From Methylomicrobium sp. wino1 (GTDB taxonomy: Bacteria; Pseudomonadota; Gammaproteobacteria; Methylococcales; Methylomonadaceae), in NCBI RefSeq assembly GCF_003932755.1, contig NZ_CP024202.1, positions 186,001-250,000 on the forward strand: a stretch of DNA of 64,000 nucleotides, written 5' to 3'. Position numbers and translations under genes: made by a program. The notes under the pieces were generated by a model, which saw only the letters and a program-made list of their open reading frames with translations, ran no database searches and was not told the DNA's origin. Shown here piece after piece: positions 46,080 to 56,379 of this stretch (positions are counted from its first letter, which is position 1; each line of letters starts with the position of its first letter).

Positions 46080-48596
46080 ATGAAAAAAGCTCCGCAAAAA
46101 GCCTCTTCCGCGCCACCCGACGCTAGTCTGGAAAAAGACGCCTCCTCGCACTTTTCGGCAGGCCGATATAAAAACGCCGCCGAAATCTATAAAAACTTGC
46201 TAAAACACTCCGATAATCCGGATTGGCGCCGACAGCTAGCTGAATGTTATTTACAAAGAGCATTGAACATGGCGGAAAAAGGCATGCCAAAGGAAGCCGT
46301 CGTATTGTGGGAAAATTATTCGGAATGGGCCGAGCCGCCCTTGGCCGCTTTAGAAAATTATATTTTATGGCTATTGTCGGCTAAAAACACGCAAAAAGCT
46401 TTCGCAAGACTCGACCGAATCGATGCCGAACAACTGGATAAAAATCATCCCGAGCTTGCAGTCTGGCTGGGTTTTTTATTGGTTTCCGAATATTCCGATA
46501 TTGAAGCGCACATACCTCATGACTCGGCTGTCATGCTACATTGGCAAACGGTTCGCGATGCTCTCGAGGCTTACCGGTGCAATCGACTCGAACATATCGA
46601 CGAATTACTGAAAAAACTACCCTTCCGTTCGGCCTTCCGTGACCTTCGATCCATACTGAAAGCGCTCCTGTCCCTACCGGCGTCGATCGAACAAGCGCAA
46701 ACCTTATTGTCGAAAATCCCGGATAACTCGCCCTATCGTCCGGCGGCGAATGCCTTGACGGCCTATATGCTTCAAGGATCGGCCTTCGTTGAGGCCTCGC
46801 TGCAACTCGAAGACAATCAACGTCGACTGATCGCCAAAGCCAAAGGCTTTTCGAACAAACAGCTTGAATTACTCGACGCTATATACAAGCAACGCAACAA
46901 TCTGACCGACAAAGCGCAATTCAATTTAGCCATCCGCTATCGCGAACTCATCGGAAACGAAGCGGCGAGCCGCTTTTGCCAAGCCATGCTGGCACGCTAC
47001 CCCGCCGGACGTAAAGACTATCTAAAAAACTTCGCCGAGAAAGACTCGATCGAAAGCGAGCGCATTCAGGCCTTAATCCACGAAGAAAACCATAACGACT
47101 TTGAAGCTGAAGATCACTGGCTGCGTTACATTGACGCATTAAAAACCCAAGGACCGGAAAACCATAAAAAAATCTCCTTGATATACCGGCGTTTGGCTCG
47201 AAATCTTTCGCCTACCATGGCTGTCGATTACCTTATAGAGAGCTTGCAATATGACCCGGAAGACCGAGACAGCTATTTGAAAATATTGGATTATTTCGAG
47301 CAGGAAGATCCGGATCCGGAAGAGCATGCGACATGGCTGGCAAAAGGCCTGAAACACCTTCCGAAAGATATCGAGATGCTGGTTTGTGCCGCGAAGTCCG
47401 CCATGCGCAAAAAAGCCTTCAAGAAGGCCGCCAAATACGCGCAGGACTTGTTGAAAATCGACCCGGTCAATACGCTGGCCAAAAAATTGTTGTTCTCAAG
47501 TCACTTAGCGCATGCCCGCAAGTTGATTAAAACCGAAAAATTCCACCTGGTCGACAAAGAACTCCAAGCAGCCGAACGATTATCGATCGATAAGACTTTA
47601 CTGAGGCAAGCGGACTTAATTCGCGGATTTTATATTTGGGCCGCCGAAGATAAAGACCGTGGCCTCAAAGTCATAGCCGATACTCTACGATCAATGAATC
47701 CGGGGCCTGCAACCGCCTACTTTCATGGCTTTATCGAGTCGGCCTTGATGGATGTCCCCTACGCACCCATCGCAAAACAATTACCTGCCATCAAAGCTTA
47801 CGAGCTATCCGAGCAGGAACTCGTGTTCTTGACGGAATCTATCAAACACTATAACGAACAGCTCGAAAAGCTCGACGTAGTATTCAAAGCGCTCGATAAA
47901 ATCAAGGCGCCGCTGAAAAAATCGATGAAATTGCTCAATTACGGCGAACGGGCGCTCCTAGCTTGGTGCCAAACGCTCGAAGACATCGAACATTTCGATT
48001 TATTGAAACAATGCGCGAAATCGGCCGATGGCGTCTGGAAAAAACCGATCTGGTCGTATTACCGAGTCGTTGCGGAATGCCAGGGCGATCCGAGCCGCCT
48101 CGATATTACCTGGACGCTAAGACTGCAAACCGCGATCGAAATCGCGCATGAACAAAAAGACAGTAAGACCGAATTCAAGATTAGGCGCTTTATCGAACGC
48201 TCCATCGGCTTTCAAAATCCATTCGGTTTCGACGATGAAGACGACTTTTACGAAGGCGGTTTTGACGAAGACGAAAGCGGATTCGACTCCGAAATTATCG
48301 AGGATTTGTTCGATCATGTGCCGAAGCGGAATATGATCAAAATCGGCAAAAAATTTGAAGAAATGATGAATAAATCATCGCCGGAACAGCTCATGATGGA
48401 TGTGATGACGAAATACGCCGGAAGAGTCGACCCGAACCTGCTCGTCAAATTACTGATGGACCCCAGCTTTCTGGTGGCGGTCATGATGTTCGAAGCCGCT
48501 CAATCCTTGCGTATCGATATCGACTTGAGTTTCGATGAAATTATCGAATTTTTCACTGACGACGAACCGTTTTCTTTCCCGTTTGACCCCTACTAA
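46080..48596 (+). CDS. Large TPR protein, first gene of the Hsp70 island
   Basis: This 838-residue protein is mostly helical repeats (ASSHFSAGRYKNAAEIYKNLL, WRRQLAECYLQRALNMAEKG, EMLVCAAKSAMRKKAFKKAAK). A strongly acidic stretch lies at about 715-745 (FDDEDDFYEGGFDEDESGFDS), and Met/acidic-rich helices follow to the end (EEMMNKSSPEQLMMDVM). There is no signal peptide. It is followed after five bases by the J-protein gene, so it probably serves as the client or scaffold of the chaperone set. I know no specific function. Confidence 0.75.
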   Translation: MKKAPQKASSAPPDASLEKDASSHFSAGRYKNAAEIYKNLLKHSDNPDWRRQLAECYLQRALNMAEKGMPKEAVVLWENYSEWAEPPLAALENYILWLLSAKNTQKAFARLDRIDAEQLDKNHPELAVWLGFLLVSEYSDIEAHIPHDSAVMLHWQTVRDALEAYRCNRLEHIDELLKKLPFRSAFRDLRSILKALLSLPASIEQAQTLLSKIPDNSPYRPAANALTAYMLQGSAFVEASLQLEDNQRRLIAKAKGFSNKQLELLDAIYKQRNNLTDKAQFNLAIRYRELIGNEAASRFCQAMLARYPAGRKDYLKNFAEKDSIESERIQALIHEENHNDFEAEDHWLRYIDALKTQGPENHKKISLIYRRLARNLSPTMAVDYLIESLQYDPEDRDSYLKILDYFEQEDPDPEEHATWLAKGLKHLPKDIEMLVCAAKSAMRKKAFKKAAKYAQDLLKIDPVNTLAKKLLFSSHLAHARKLIKTEKFHLVDKELQAAERLSIDKTLLRQADLIRGFYIWAAEDKDRGLKVIADTLRSMNPGPATAYFHGFIESALMDVPYAPIAKQLPAIKAYELSEQELVFLTESIKHYNEQLEKLDVVFKALDKIKAPLKKSMKLLNYGERALLAWCQTLEDIEHFDLLKQCAKSADGVWKKPIWSYYRVVAECQGDPSRLDITWTLRLQTAIEIAHEQKDSKTEFKIRRFIERSIGFQNPFGFDDEDDFYEGGFDEDESGFDSEIIEDLFDHVPKRNMIKIGKKFEEMMNKSSPEQLMMDVMTKYAGRVDPNLLVKLLMDPSFLVAVMMFEAAQSLRIDIDLSFDEIIEFFTDDEPFSFPFDPY

Positions 48597-48601
48597 CCGA
48601 C

Positions 48602-48940
48602 ATGACGACACCTTATCAAATTCTCGGCGTTTCCGAACATGCCAACGATGCCGAGATCAAGCAGGCTTATTTAAACTTGGTCAAGGAAAACCCGCCCGAT
48701 CGCGATCAAGAACGCTTTCAGCAAATTCAACACGCCTATGAAACGATCAAAGACAGCGACAGCCGCATTAATTTCGAATTATTTCATTTCCCGGAAACCG
48801 ACTTCAATGCCTTGCTGGATCGCGCTTTCCAGCAAAAAACCGAGCTACGGTCCCTGAATCCTGACGACTTCTTCAGGTTACTGAATGCCGTCTCAATCGA
48901 CAAAGCCGTTACGGGCGCCATTAAAAACAAGTCATCATGA
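48602..48940 (+). CDS. J-domain protein with PPD in place of HPD
   Basis: This 112-residue J-protein-like chaperone has PYQILGVSEHANDAEIKQAYL at the start, then KENPPDRDQERFQQI and AYETIKDSDSR. The loop that normally reads HPD and triggers Hsp70 ATP hydrolysis reads PPD (residues 31-33). There is no Gly/Phe or zinc domain; the last 50 residues are unique. It overlaps the grpE-like gene as ATGA. It most likely works only with the Hsp70 encoded two genes on. Confidence 0.82.
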   Translation: MTTPYQILGVSEHANDAEIKQAYLNLVKENPPDRDQERFQQIQHAYETIKDSDSRINFELFHFPETDFNALLDRAFQQKTELRSLNPDDFFRLLNAVSIDKAVTGAIKNKSS

Positions 48941-49587
48941 ACACCGAAACACCTCCAGCCGAATTGCTCGATACCTTACAGCATTATTTGGAACAAACCG
49001 ACTTTGCGCATTTGGCGGCGGTCGATCAACCGGATTTGACGGTTTTATTCACCGATCTAGCCGGCTTGAAAAGCGAAGTCAAGGCCGAGTCCCGGCAATT
49101 CAAGGCAACACTCGACACACTGAACGAAGCCATGTCCGCTCTCAAAACCGATAACCAAGTATTGGCGGACGAGCTGGCAGCATCGGCCGAGCGTCTTAGG
49201 CAACAAGTGAGAGAGTCTCAGCGCACGCTGCTGCTCGACATTATCGATATTTACGACCGACTCAGCGAAGGCTTTCGAGTACTGCAAAATTACCGCCCGG
49301 TCGATGCCTTGTTCAATCATTCGAAAAAACAAGACGTACGTTTTATCAACGGTTTTGCCAAGGGCCAGGAAATCACGCTAAAACGCTTCGAACAGTTGCT
49401 GCAGCGACGAAATGTTTGTTCGATCGACTGCGTTGGCAAGCCTTTCGATGCCCATACGATGAAGACGCTCGAAGTCGGCTATGACACGAAACTGGAGAAC
49501 GGTATCGTGCTGGAGGAACTCCGCAAGGGTTTTCTATTTGAAGACCAAATACTGAGACTAGCCGAAGTCAAAGTCAATAAACTCTAA
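48937..49587 (+). CDS. GrpE-like nucleotide exchange factor
   Basis: This 216-residue protein has a long coiled coil (about 45-110) followed by RESQRTLLLDIIDIYDRLSEG and the beta domain with DAHTMKTLEVGYDTKLENGIVLEELRKGFLFEDQILRLAEVKV, which fits the C-terminal half of GrpE. It is diverged from the housekeeping protein and lies between the J-protein and Hsp70 genes with overlaps or short gaps. Confidence 0.85.
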   Translation: MNTETPPAELLDTLQHYLEQTDFAHLAAVDQPDLTVLFTDLAGLKSEVKAESRQFKATLDTLNEAMSALKTDNQVLADELAASAERLRQQVRESQRTLLLDIIDIYDRLSEGFRVLQNYRPVDALFNHSKKQDVRFINGFAKGQEITLKRFEQLLQRRNVCSIDCVGKPFDAHTMKTLEVGYDTKLENGIVLEELRKGFLFEDQILRLAEVKVNKL

Positions 49588-49604
49588 CATCACACAAAAA
49601 TACT

Positions 49605-51359
49605 ATGAATGAAATCATTATCGGAATCGACCTCGGAACGACTAACTCCGAAGTCGCCATCGTCGAAAACGGCAAGGTGCATGTCATTACCGACGACGGC
49701 AAAAAAATATTACCGTCCGTAGTGGGCATAGACGACAACGGTGAAATACTAGTCGGCGAAACCGCCCGCAACCAATATTTGATTTACCCGGAACGCACCG
49801 TCAAATCGATCAAGCGTTTGATGGGACAGGATACCCACATCGTCATGGCCGGTCTCGATTATACGCCGCAAGAAATCTCGGCGATCATCTTGAAGCGCCT
49901 AAAAGCGATAGCCGAGAAGCATGTCGGACAATCGATTAGCAAAGCCGTCATTACCGTACCGGCTTATTTTTCCGACGCGCAGCGCCAAGCGACGCACGAA
50001 GCAGGCGAAATCGCGGGGCTCGAAGTGGTGCGGATGATCAACGAACCGACTGCGGCCGCTTTGGTTTACGGCGCCGGCCGAGATGAAGCCAAACGCATGT
50101 TGGTGTACGATTTGGGCGGCGGCACCTTCGACGTTTCTGTCGTCAATGTCCAAGCCGGCGTCGTCGAAGTCTTATCGAGCCATGGCGACAACCATCTCGG
50201 CGGCGACGACTTCGACCAACAAATCGTCAATCATATTCAAGACCATATCAAGGAACAGCACGGCATTAATATTTCCGAGCATAGCAAGGCGTTAGCGCGC
50301 ATCACGCGCGCGGCCGAAAATGCCAAGTTGGTGTTATCCGACGAACCCTTTGCTCTGATCGAAGAGGAATATCTGCTCGAACACGAAGGCTCGCCTATCC
50401 ATCTGACCTTGGAATTGTCGCGCGGCGATTATGAAGACATGATCGAGGATTACATCAACGCGACGATGGATGCCCTGCATATCGCACTCAAAGGCGCAAA
50501 ATTGACGGTTTCCGACATCGACGAAATTATTTTGGTCGGCGGCTCGACACGAACACCCTGCATTCGCGAGCGGTTGTTCGAAGAATTCGGCTTCGAGCCG
50601 CACAGTGAAGTCGACCCGGATTTATGCGTGGCCATGGGCGCGGCCACGCAAGCCGCGATGATAGCCGGCCAAGCCATCGATACGGTCTTGGTCGACGTCA
50701 CGCCTTATACCTATGGCACCAGCGCACTCGGCTTTTTGGACGGCGAACCCTATCCCTACCAATTTGTACCGATCATTCACAAGAACAGCGTATTGCCGAC
50801 GCGAAAGTCCGAGGCCTTCATGACCTTTCAGGACGGACAAGAATCGGTCAACGTTAGAATTTATCAAGGCGAAGACCCGGATGCGCTGAACAACATCGAA
50901 ATCGGCGAGTTCATGGTCGAAGACCTTCAGGACGTACCGGCCGGCAATATCATTACGCTGACATTAGCCCTGGATTTAAACGGGATGCTGCATGTTTCCG
51001 CCAAGGAAAAAGCAACCGGCCTCGAAAAATCGATCACGATCAACAATGCGATTTCACGCTTCGAGACCGAAGAACTAGCCGGCGCGAAACGGCGTATCGA
51101 TAGTCTATTCGGACAAATGGATTCTAGCTCGGACGAGATTGAAAAAAGCGATGATGTTTCAGAAAGTAAATCCGTCGCCGAGGCCCGTCAGCTAATCAAA
51201 AAGGCCGAAGCCTTATTCGACACGGTTTCCGATGAAGACAAGGAAGATATGGTCAATTTGATCGAAACCATCACCGACTGCATTGAAGCCGGCGATGAAG
51301 GTGCTCTACAAGAGCCGGTCGAACAATTGAACGACATCATTTATTATCTCGAATCGTAA
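49605..51359 (+). CDS. Hsp70-family chaperone (DnaK-like, second system)
   Basis: This is a 584-residue protein. The N-terminal ATPase shows [58 protein letters not shown] and [14 protein letters not shown]. The substrate domain is shorter than in DnaK, and the C-terminal lid has an acidic tail ([17 protein letters not shown]). There is no EEVD end. The dedicated J and GrpE partners upstream suggest a specialised role separate from general folding. Length and divergence fit the small DnaK-like family rather than HscA. Confidence 0.9.
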   Translation: MNEIIIGIDLGTTNSEVAIVENGKVHVITDDGKKILPSVVGIDDNGEILVGETARNQYLIYPERTVKSIKRLMGQDTHIVMAGLDYTPQEISAIILKRLKAIAEKHVGQSISKAVITVPAYFSDAQRQATHEAGEIAGLEVVRMINEPTAAALVYGAGRDEAKRMLVYDLGGGTFDVSVVNVQAGVVEVLSSHGDNHLGGDDFDQQIVNHIQDHIKEQHGINISEHSKALARITRAAENAKLVLSDEPFALIEEEYLLEHEGSPIHLTLELSRGDYEDMIEDYINATMDALHIALKGAKLTVSDIDEIILVGGSTRTPCIRERLFEEFGFEPHSEVDPDLCVAMGAATQAAMIAGQAIDTVLVDVTPYTYGTSALGFLDGEPYPYQFVPIIHKNSVLPTRKSEAFMTFQDGQESVNVRIYQGEDPDALNNIEIGEFMVEDLQDVPAGNIITLTLALDLNGMLHVSAKEKATGLEKSITINNAISRFETEELAGAKRRIDSLFGQMDSSSDEIEKSDDVSESKSVAEARQLIKKAEALFDTVSDEDKEDMVNLIETITDCIEAGDEGALQEPVEQLNDIIYYLES

Positions 51360-51781
51360 TGAGGCGCTGCCCTTGCTGTAATGCGCGTCTAAACGACGCG
51401 CCCCTTTGTCCGCGTTGCGGGGCCGACCTAGGTCGCGTCCTGAGCTGCGAGCAACTCGCCAAGCAATGGCTGGCTTTATCATTACAAACGCTTAAAGCCG
51501 GTCAAACAGCAGTCGCCGTCCACGCCGTAAAACGCTCATTAAGCTATCGACAAATGCCTGAAGCCCGAATTTTTCGGGAATTTCTAATTCGCCACCAATA
51601 CACTTCGCTGTATGACTCTCTAGCAAGGCAAGATTGGCAGAGCGCGTGCCGAACAGTCTCGAACTTGCATATACTACAAGGCGATAATGAAGCACTAAGC
51701 CGCTTCCAGGAATTTATCGATCATTTATCGGCCCGATCGACAAACCATTCCGAACCTTTTAGTCGCTGGCATTTACTGTGA
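51359..51781 (+). CDS. Zinc-ribbon protein, last gene of the Hsp70 island
   Basis: This 140-residue protein starts with a four-Cys ribbon (RRCPCCNARLNDAPLCPRCGAD) that should bind one Zn. A helical segment follows (LAKQWLALSLQTLKAGQTAVAVHAVKRSL) that resembles TPR units. The start is fused to the Hsp70 stop as TAATG, so translation is coupled. Unknown function; probably an accessory or client-binding part of the chaperone set. Confidence 0.75.
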   Translation: MRRCPCCNARLNDAPLCPRCGADLGRVLSCEQLAKQWLALSLQTLKAGQTAVAVHAVKRSLSYRQMPEARIFREFLIRHQYTSLYDSLARQDWQSACRTVSNLHILQGDNEALSRFQEFIDHLSARSTNHSEPFSRWHLL

Positions 51782-52215
51782 AAGTGCGTAGCCCGTATGC
51801 AGCGTAAGCGGAATACGGGGATTGCGTGACCTCGAACGTCCCGGATTGCGCATGCGCTCCATCCGGGCTACGCGGTTTTCTGGTTCCCACCGCTCCAGCG
51901 TGGGAACCAGAAATATCCAAGTTACATAGATGTGAAACTACGTGTTGCCATCCCTGGCCCTGGATTCCGCCACAAATCCGTATGGAACGGATTTGCATTT
52001 ACCCGAAGGGCTCCGGGCAGGATAGCACGGAGTGAATCCCTGGCGGAATGACGTTTAGGTCAAACCAAAACGTGTGGGACGGGTTAAATAACCCGTCCCA
52101 CAGAAATTAGCATCAGATAACCGCCGTCGAGCCTTGTATGTCCCAGCGTCTAAATAAGCCACGATTTTGAATCATTGCCAATGACCTATGGAATTTAGGT
52201 GCTGGGCCTGTCGGG
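51782..52215. repeat. Intergenic repeats between the Hsp70 island and yacG
   Basis: It contains a REP-like pair GTAGCCCGTATGCAGCGTAAG / GCATGCGCTCCATCCGGGCTAC (51787-51878), a GGTTCCCACC...GCGTGGGAACC hairpin (about 51882-51908), a GGGACGGGTTAAATAACCCGTCCC palindrome (about 52076-52099), and a partial CAGCACC palindrome (about 52175-52205, GACCTATGGAATTTAGGTGCTGGG). No gene seen. Confidence 0.75.
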
Positions 52216-52280
52216 CGAGTGGCAGCAACCTCACCGTCACCTCTTACTTTCATTTTCCGGGGCAAAATGCTTTTGCTTGG

Positions 52281-52487
52281 CTAATGAAACATCGTATCAT
52301 CCGGATAGAATTCATCGTCGACCGCGGGATCGCCGGGAATTCTTTTCTCCTCGGCCGCCCATTCACCCAGATCGATCATTTTGCAGCGCTCGCTGCAAAA
52401 TGGCTTGAATATCTGCTTTGCAGTCCATGGCACGGAGCACCCGCACTGCGGACATTTAACCACCAACGTTTTTTCATTACCGTTCAT
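52281..52487 (-). CDS. yacG: DNA gyrase inhibitor / zinc-finger protein YacG
   Basis: This 68-residue zinc protein has Cys12, Cys15, Cys31 and Cys35 ([23 protein letters not shown]). YacG of E. coli binds GyrB and inhibits gyrase. The C-terminus is acidic ([15 protein letters not shown]). The ATG at 52487 shares one base with the zapD stop, which fixes the start; longer starts lie in zapD. Typical operon partner of zapD and coaE. Confidence 0.92.
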   Translation of the reverse strand: MNGNEKTLVVKCPQCGCSVPWTAKQIFKPFCSERCKMIDLGEWAAEEKRIPGDPAVDDEFYPDDTMFH

Positions 52488-53257
52488 TAGAATTGGCAGC
52501 AGGTCAACATAAAAGGAACGCTGTCCTGGCTTTGAGTAGGCCTGGAACCGTCGGCCGCAGGACGCATAAAACGTATCGTAAAACGGTGCTTGCCGCCGCT
52601 GATCTCGGCAAAGCAAGGGATGCTTCGGTCAACACTGATTCTGAGCAATTGCAGCGGAAGGCTTTTATCAAGCGAGGACTGATAAAATCCTGCTTCCGCT
52701 TCTTCTTCGGTCGGCGTACTACTTTGCCGAATAAATCCTAAAATCATATCGATCGCTTTACGAATATCCTTAAACGGCTTAGTCCATTGTTCCAAGGCTT
52801 GTTGTTGAACAGTCTCATCTTGTTCCAGCCAGTAATGAAAAGCGGGTAAATCGAACGAGCAAGTTCCGCCCGGTATCGAGCTGCGCTGCGAGATACTTTG
52901 AAACAAATCGTTTTCCATCACTTTCAATCCGATCTTTCCGCTAGCGGCGTAGAGGTTATGACTGGTTTGGTTAAGCTCGTCGAGGATTTCATTGACTTTT
53001 TCGGCATTGACCCCTTCGCTACCGGCCAGTTGATTCAATACCTTGATATGGCGCTCAAGCTCTTTGAGAATTTCCGACTTGAGATCGTTACGGCTGAAAA
53101 TCGTCAGAATATCGAGCAAGGTATTGATTGCCGCGCGCCTATCAGCCATGGTGCTCCCTTCTAAAAAATGTCCCAGTTGTTTAAAAAGCAACTCGAGCCG
53201 TATTAAAATGCGGATTCGCTCATTGAGTGGAAATTCGTAGACTATAGGGGAATTCAC
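52487..53257 (-). CDS. zapD: Cell division protein ZapD
   Basis: This 256-residue protein bundles FtsZ filaments. It shows the ZapD helical domain ([43 protein letters not shown]) and the strand domain with [21 protein letters not shown] at 53257 is the family start; CAGGA lies about ten bases upstream. It lies 3 bp after coaE and overlaps yacG by one base. Confidence 0.94.
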   Translation of the reverse strand: MNSPIVYEFPLNERIRILIRLELLFKQLGHFLEGSTMADRRAAINTLLDILTIFSRNDLKSEILKELERHIKVLNQLAGSEGVNAEKVNEILDELNQTSHNLYAASGKIGLKVMENDLFQSISQRSSIPGGTCSFDLPAFHYWLEQDETVQQQALEQWTKPFKDIRKAIDMILGFIRQSSTPTEEEAEAGFYQSSLDKSLPLQLLRISVDRSIPCFAEISGGKHRFTIRFMRPAADGSRPTQSQDSVPFMLTCCQF

Positions 53258-53260
53258 TGA

Positions 53261-53866
53261 TTAAAAATCCTGCCGTATGCTTAAGTAAAGATACAAATTG
53301 TGCAGTTTTTTAACTTGTTCTGCAAGCATGGAATCGGACGAGGTGTTGTCGATAAGATCGTCAGCTTGGGCATTTCGTTGTTCGCGTGTGGCTTGAGAAG
53401 CAATAATCGCTCGAACAATTTTTTCATCGAGGCGATCTCTTTTTGTTACGCGCTCAATTTGGGTTTCAACGGGACAGTCGACCACCAAAACTCTGTCGAC
53501 TAAGTTGACCATACCGCTTTCTACCAACAAGGGAACACAAATAATGCAGTATGATGCGTCAAGTGATGCCACACGCTTTAATATACTTTGCCGTACCATC
53601 GGATGCACAATCGTTTCCAGTTTACGTTTTTGTTCGGTATCGGCAAAAACCAATTCACGCATCGCACCTCTATCGAGGTTGCCGTCGGCAGCAATCACCC
53701 GTTCGCCGAACGCGTGTCGAATTTGTTCCAAAGCCTGACCGCCTAGCGCGACGACTTCGCGGGCAATATCGTCGGCGTCGATCACCGGAACGTTCAGTTC
53801 GGCGAATAAATCCGCGATGGTGGTTTTACCGGAACCAATGCCGCCGGTCAGGCCGATTTTCAACAT
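53261..53866 (-). CDS. coaE: Dephospho-CoA kinase
   Basis: This 201-residue enzyme makes CoA from dephospho-CoA and ATP. P-loop GGIGSGKT (8-15), then DADDIAREVV, and the lid region RGAMRELVFADTEQKRKLETIVHPMVR. ATG at 53866 gives MLKIGLTGGIGSGK, the usual start; a TTG six codons earlier would overlap pilD. Fourth in pilB-pilC-pilD-coaE-zapD-yacG order. Confidence 0.95.
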   Translation of the reverse strand: MLKIGLTGGIGSGKTTIADLFAELNVPVIDADDIAREVVALGGQALEQIRHAFGERVIAADGNLDRGAMRELVFADTEQKRKLETIVHPMVRQSILKRVASLDASYCIICVPLLVESGMVNLVDRVLVVDCPVETQIERVTKRDRLDEKIVRAIIASQATREQRNAQADDLIDNTSSDSMLAEQVKKLHNLYLYLSIRQDF

Positions 53867-53870
53867 CGGT

Positions 53871-54773
53871 TTATAATCCGGCAAAATTGAGATAAGCCTG
53901 ATTGATTTTATCGCCCCACAGTAAAGCGATCCACCCGGCCGCCGCCAAGTAAGGGCCGAATGGAATAGGAATATTCTTGTCGCGCTTAACTAAAATAACC
54001 ATCGCGATGCCGGTAACGGCACCGACCAAGGATGAGAGCAAAATGATCGGCAAGATATATTGCCAACCCAACCAAGTTCCAAACATTGCCAACAGCTTGA
54101 AGTCGCCGTATCCCATGCCCTCTTTGCCGGTCAATAGCTTGAAACCATGATAAACCGTCCAAAGCGATAAATAACCGGCGATAGCACCAATAATCGAGGA
54201 ATGAGTATCGGTGAAGATATCGAACAGGCTTAAGAACAGACCCAACCATAGCAAAGGTAACGTAATCGAGTCCGGCAACAGTTGATAGTCAATGTCGATC
54301 GCACTCAGCGCAATCAAGGACCAGGTAAGTATGAGCGCGAATAATGCCTCTATCGAATAACCGAAATGCCAGGCGATTAAAACCGAAAAAAAACCGGTTA
54401 AAGCCTCGATAATGGGATAGCGCTTCGATATCGGCGCATTGCATTGAGCGCAACGCCCTTTTAAAAGCAAGTAACTGAGTACCGGAATATTTTGATAAGG
54501 CTTTATCGGGGTTTCGCAATGGGGACAACGTGACAACGGAAAAACTAAGTTAAATTTTGAGTCGGCGTCCCCACTTCCTGCGTCGAGCTCCGCACATCGT
54601 ATATCATCCGTGGATTGCAGAAAATCGATACATTCGCGTCGCCAACTCCATTGCATCATAATCGGCAGACGGTATATAACGACGTTAAGGAAACTACCGA
54701 CCATGAGACCGATAACACCGGTTAAAATCATTAGTGCAGCCGGCGAATCGGCGAATATTTCAAGTCCTTGCAT
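53871..54773 (-). CDS. pilD: Type IV prepilin peptidase / N-methyltransferase
   Basis: This 300-residue inner-membrane protein has the zinc site CPHC...CAQC (from about residue 83), the aspartates in AIDIDYQLLPD and MGYGDFKLL (GxGD motif), and about eight membrane helices. It cleaves and methylates type IV pilin and type II secretion pseudopilins. Co-encoded with pilC and pilB although a 380-bp gap with a repeat separates them. Confidence 0.94.
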   Translation of the reverse strand: MQGLEIFADSPAALMILTGVIGLMVGSFLNVVIYRLPIMMQWSWRRECIDFLQSTDDIRCAELDAGSGDADSKFNLVFPLSRCPHCETPIKPYQNIPVLSYLLLKGRCAQCNAPISKRYPIIEALTGFFSVLIAWHFGYSIEALFALILTWSLIALSAIDIDYQLLPDSITLPLLWLGLFLSLFDIFTDTHSSIIGAIAGYLSLWTVYHGFKLLTGKEGMGYGDFKLLAMFGTWLGWQYILPIILLSSLVGAVTGIAMVILVKRDKNIPIPFGPYLAAAGWIALLWGDKINQAYLNFAGL

Positions 54774-54943
54774 GAGTATTTTTGTTGGTTGAATTTAAAT
54801 TAACCGTGATACCTAAAACCGCCGCACACCGAAGCAATGAAAAAAACCATAAGCGCGGAAGCTACCTCGGGCAAGCCCCCTTGTATGAAACACTTTATTC
54901 AAACTGCCGGGCCCTCCATTCTCCATTCACTGCTAACTGCTTA

Positions 54944-55133
54944 AGATTCGGTCATAAATAACTTCCCTATTTTTAATGCAAGGTAAGCAGGTTCGGTAAC
55001 TCGATTGGCAGGTGTCGGCGGCAAGGAAAGCCGCCGTCAAGCCTACACGGATGTATTCACGGCGTCCTGTCAAGCGAGTTACCGAACCCGCTACAAAACT
55101 CATAGCTCCAGGAAGTTATTTTTCACGAAATCC
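54944..55133. repeat. Long inverted-repeat element, copy F (no inner palindrome)
   Basis: Outer ends GATTCGGTCATAAATAAC and GTTATTTTTCACGAAATCC, and inner pair GGTTCGGTAACTCG / CGAGTTACCGAACC, match copy E. The centre reads GTATTCACGGCGTCC with no CAGCACC insert, so it is the unoccupied version. It fills the gap 54774-55156 between pilD and pilC. Confidence 0.8.
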
Positions 55134-55156
55134 TTACTGCTAACTGCTAACCAACC

Positions 55157-56377
55157 CTAACCCACTGCCGCGCCCATTTTGAAGATCGGCAGATACATCG
55201 CGACGATCAAACCGCCGACCAAGACCCCCAGCACCGACATGATCAACGGCTCCATCAAGCTGCTGAGATTGTCTACCAAATTGTCTACCTCTTCTTCGTA
55301 AAAATCGGCAACCTTGCTCAGCATCGTATCGATCGAACCGGATTCCTCACCGATTGCGACCATTTGGATCACCATGTGCGGGAACAAAACGGTCTGCTGC
55401 ATGGCAAATTGCAAGCGTTGGCCGGTCGCAACATCTTCGCGCATCTTCAACACGGCATCGGCATAAATGATGTTTCCACAAGCCCCCGCTACCGATTCCA
55501 GCGCTTCGACCAATGGGACGCCGGCAGCGGACATCGTCGACAGCGTTCTGGAGAAGCGCGCGATGGCCGATTTATTCAAGATCAACCCGACAACCGGTAT
55601 TTTTAGTAAGGTTCTGTCCAGAAAATGATTGAACGGCCTTGAGCGTTTATGGAAATAACTAAACGTATAGGCAATCGCTACGATACTACCGACCATTACC
55701 CACCACCATGCTTGCATCCATTCGGAAAGACTAATGACCATCTTCGTGAAAGCAGGAAGATCGGCGCCGAAACTCTGAAACAACTCCTCGAACACCGGCA
55801 CGACGAAAATCAGCAAAATGGCGGTGACGACAAACGCAACAACCAGCACTGCAATCGGATAGGTCAACGCTTTTTTGATTTTTTTCTTGAGCGATTCGGT
55901 TTTTTCTTTATAGGTCGCGATTTTATCGAGCAATGTCTCAAGCACCCCGGCCTGCTCGCCCGACTCGACCAGATTACAAAATAGTTCATCGAAATAGACC
56001 GGTCTTCTTTTCAGCGCTTCGGCTAAGGTATCGCCGCCTTCGATATCCGACTTGATATCAAGCAGCATTTTTTGCATACTCGGGTTTTCATGGCCTCTCC
56101 CTATGATATCGAACGATTGCACCAACGGCACGCCGGCATCGAGCATCGTTGCGAGTTGCCGGCTGAAAATAGCGATATCGCCTGGAGTAATGGCTTTGAC
56201 ACGCGCGCCGAACAAGGGCTTGGGTTTTTTCTTGACACTAATGACGCGCACGCCCATTTTGCGCAATTCGCTCCGAGCAATCGTTTCGGATTTTGCGGAG
56301 ATGTCTCCCTTGGTCCGTTTACCGCTTTTATCTTTGCCATCCCAGATGAAATCAATTTGTTCGACTTGTTCAGACAT
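55157..56377 (-). CDS. pilC: Type IV pilus platform protein PilC
   Basis: This 406-residue inner-membrane platform protein of type IV pili has two T2SSF domains, each with a conserved helix-loop region (SRQLATMLDAGVPLVQSFDII and SRTLSTMSAAGVPLVEALESV), and about three membrane helices near 175-200, 220-245 and 375-400. It links the PilB ATPase to pilin assembly. ATG at 56377, two bases after pilB. Normal length. Confidence 0.95.
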   Translation of the reverse strand: MSEQVEQIDFIWDGKDKSGKRTKGDISAKSETIARSELRKMGVRVISVKKKPKPLFGARVKAITPGDIAIFSRQLATMLDAGVPLVQSFDIIGRGHENPSMQKMLLDIKSDIEGGDTLAEALKRRPVYFDELFCNLVESGEQAGVLETLLDKIATYKEKTESLKKKIKKALTYPIAVLVVAFVVTAILLIFVVPVFEELFQSFGADLPAFTKMVISLSEWMQAWWWVMVGSIVAIAYTFSYFHKRSRPFNHFLDRTLLKIPVVGLILNKSAIARFSRTLSTMSAAGVPLVEALESVAGACGNIIYADAVLKMREDVATGQRLQFAMQQTVLFPHMVIQMVAIGEESGSIDTMLSKVADFYEEEVDNLVDNLSSLMEPLIMSVLGVLVGGLIVAMYLPIFKMGAAVG

Positions 56378-56379
56378 AA

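Noticed and set aside
51782-52215. Repeat cluster considered as a CRISPR array
   Set aside because: The repeats are different palindromes, not one direct repeat with regular spacers.
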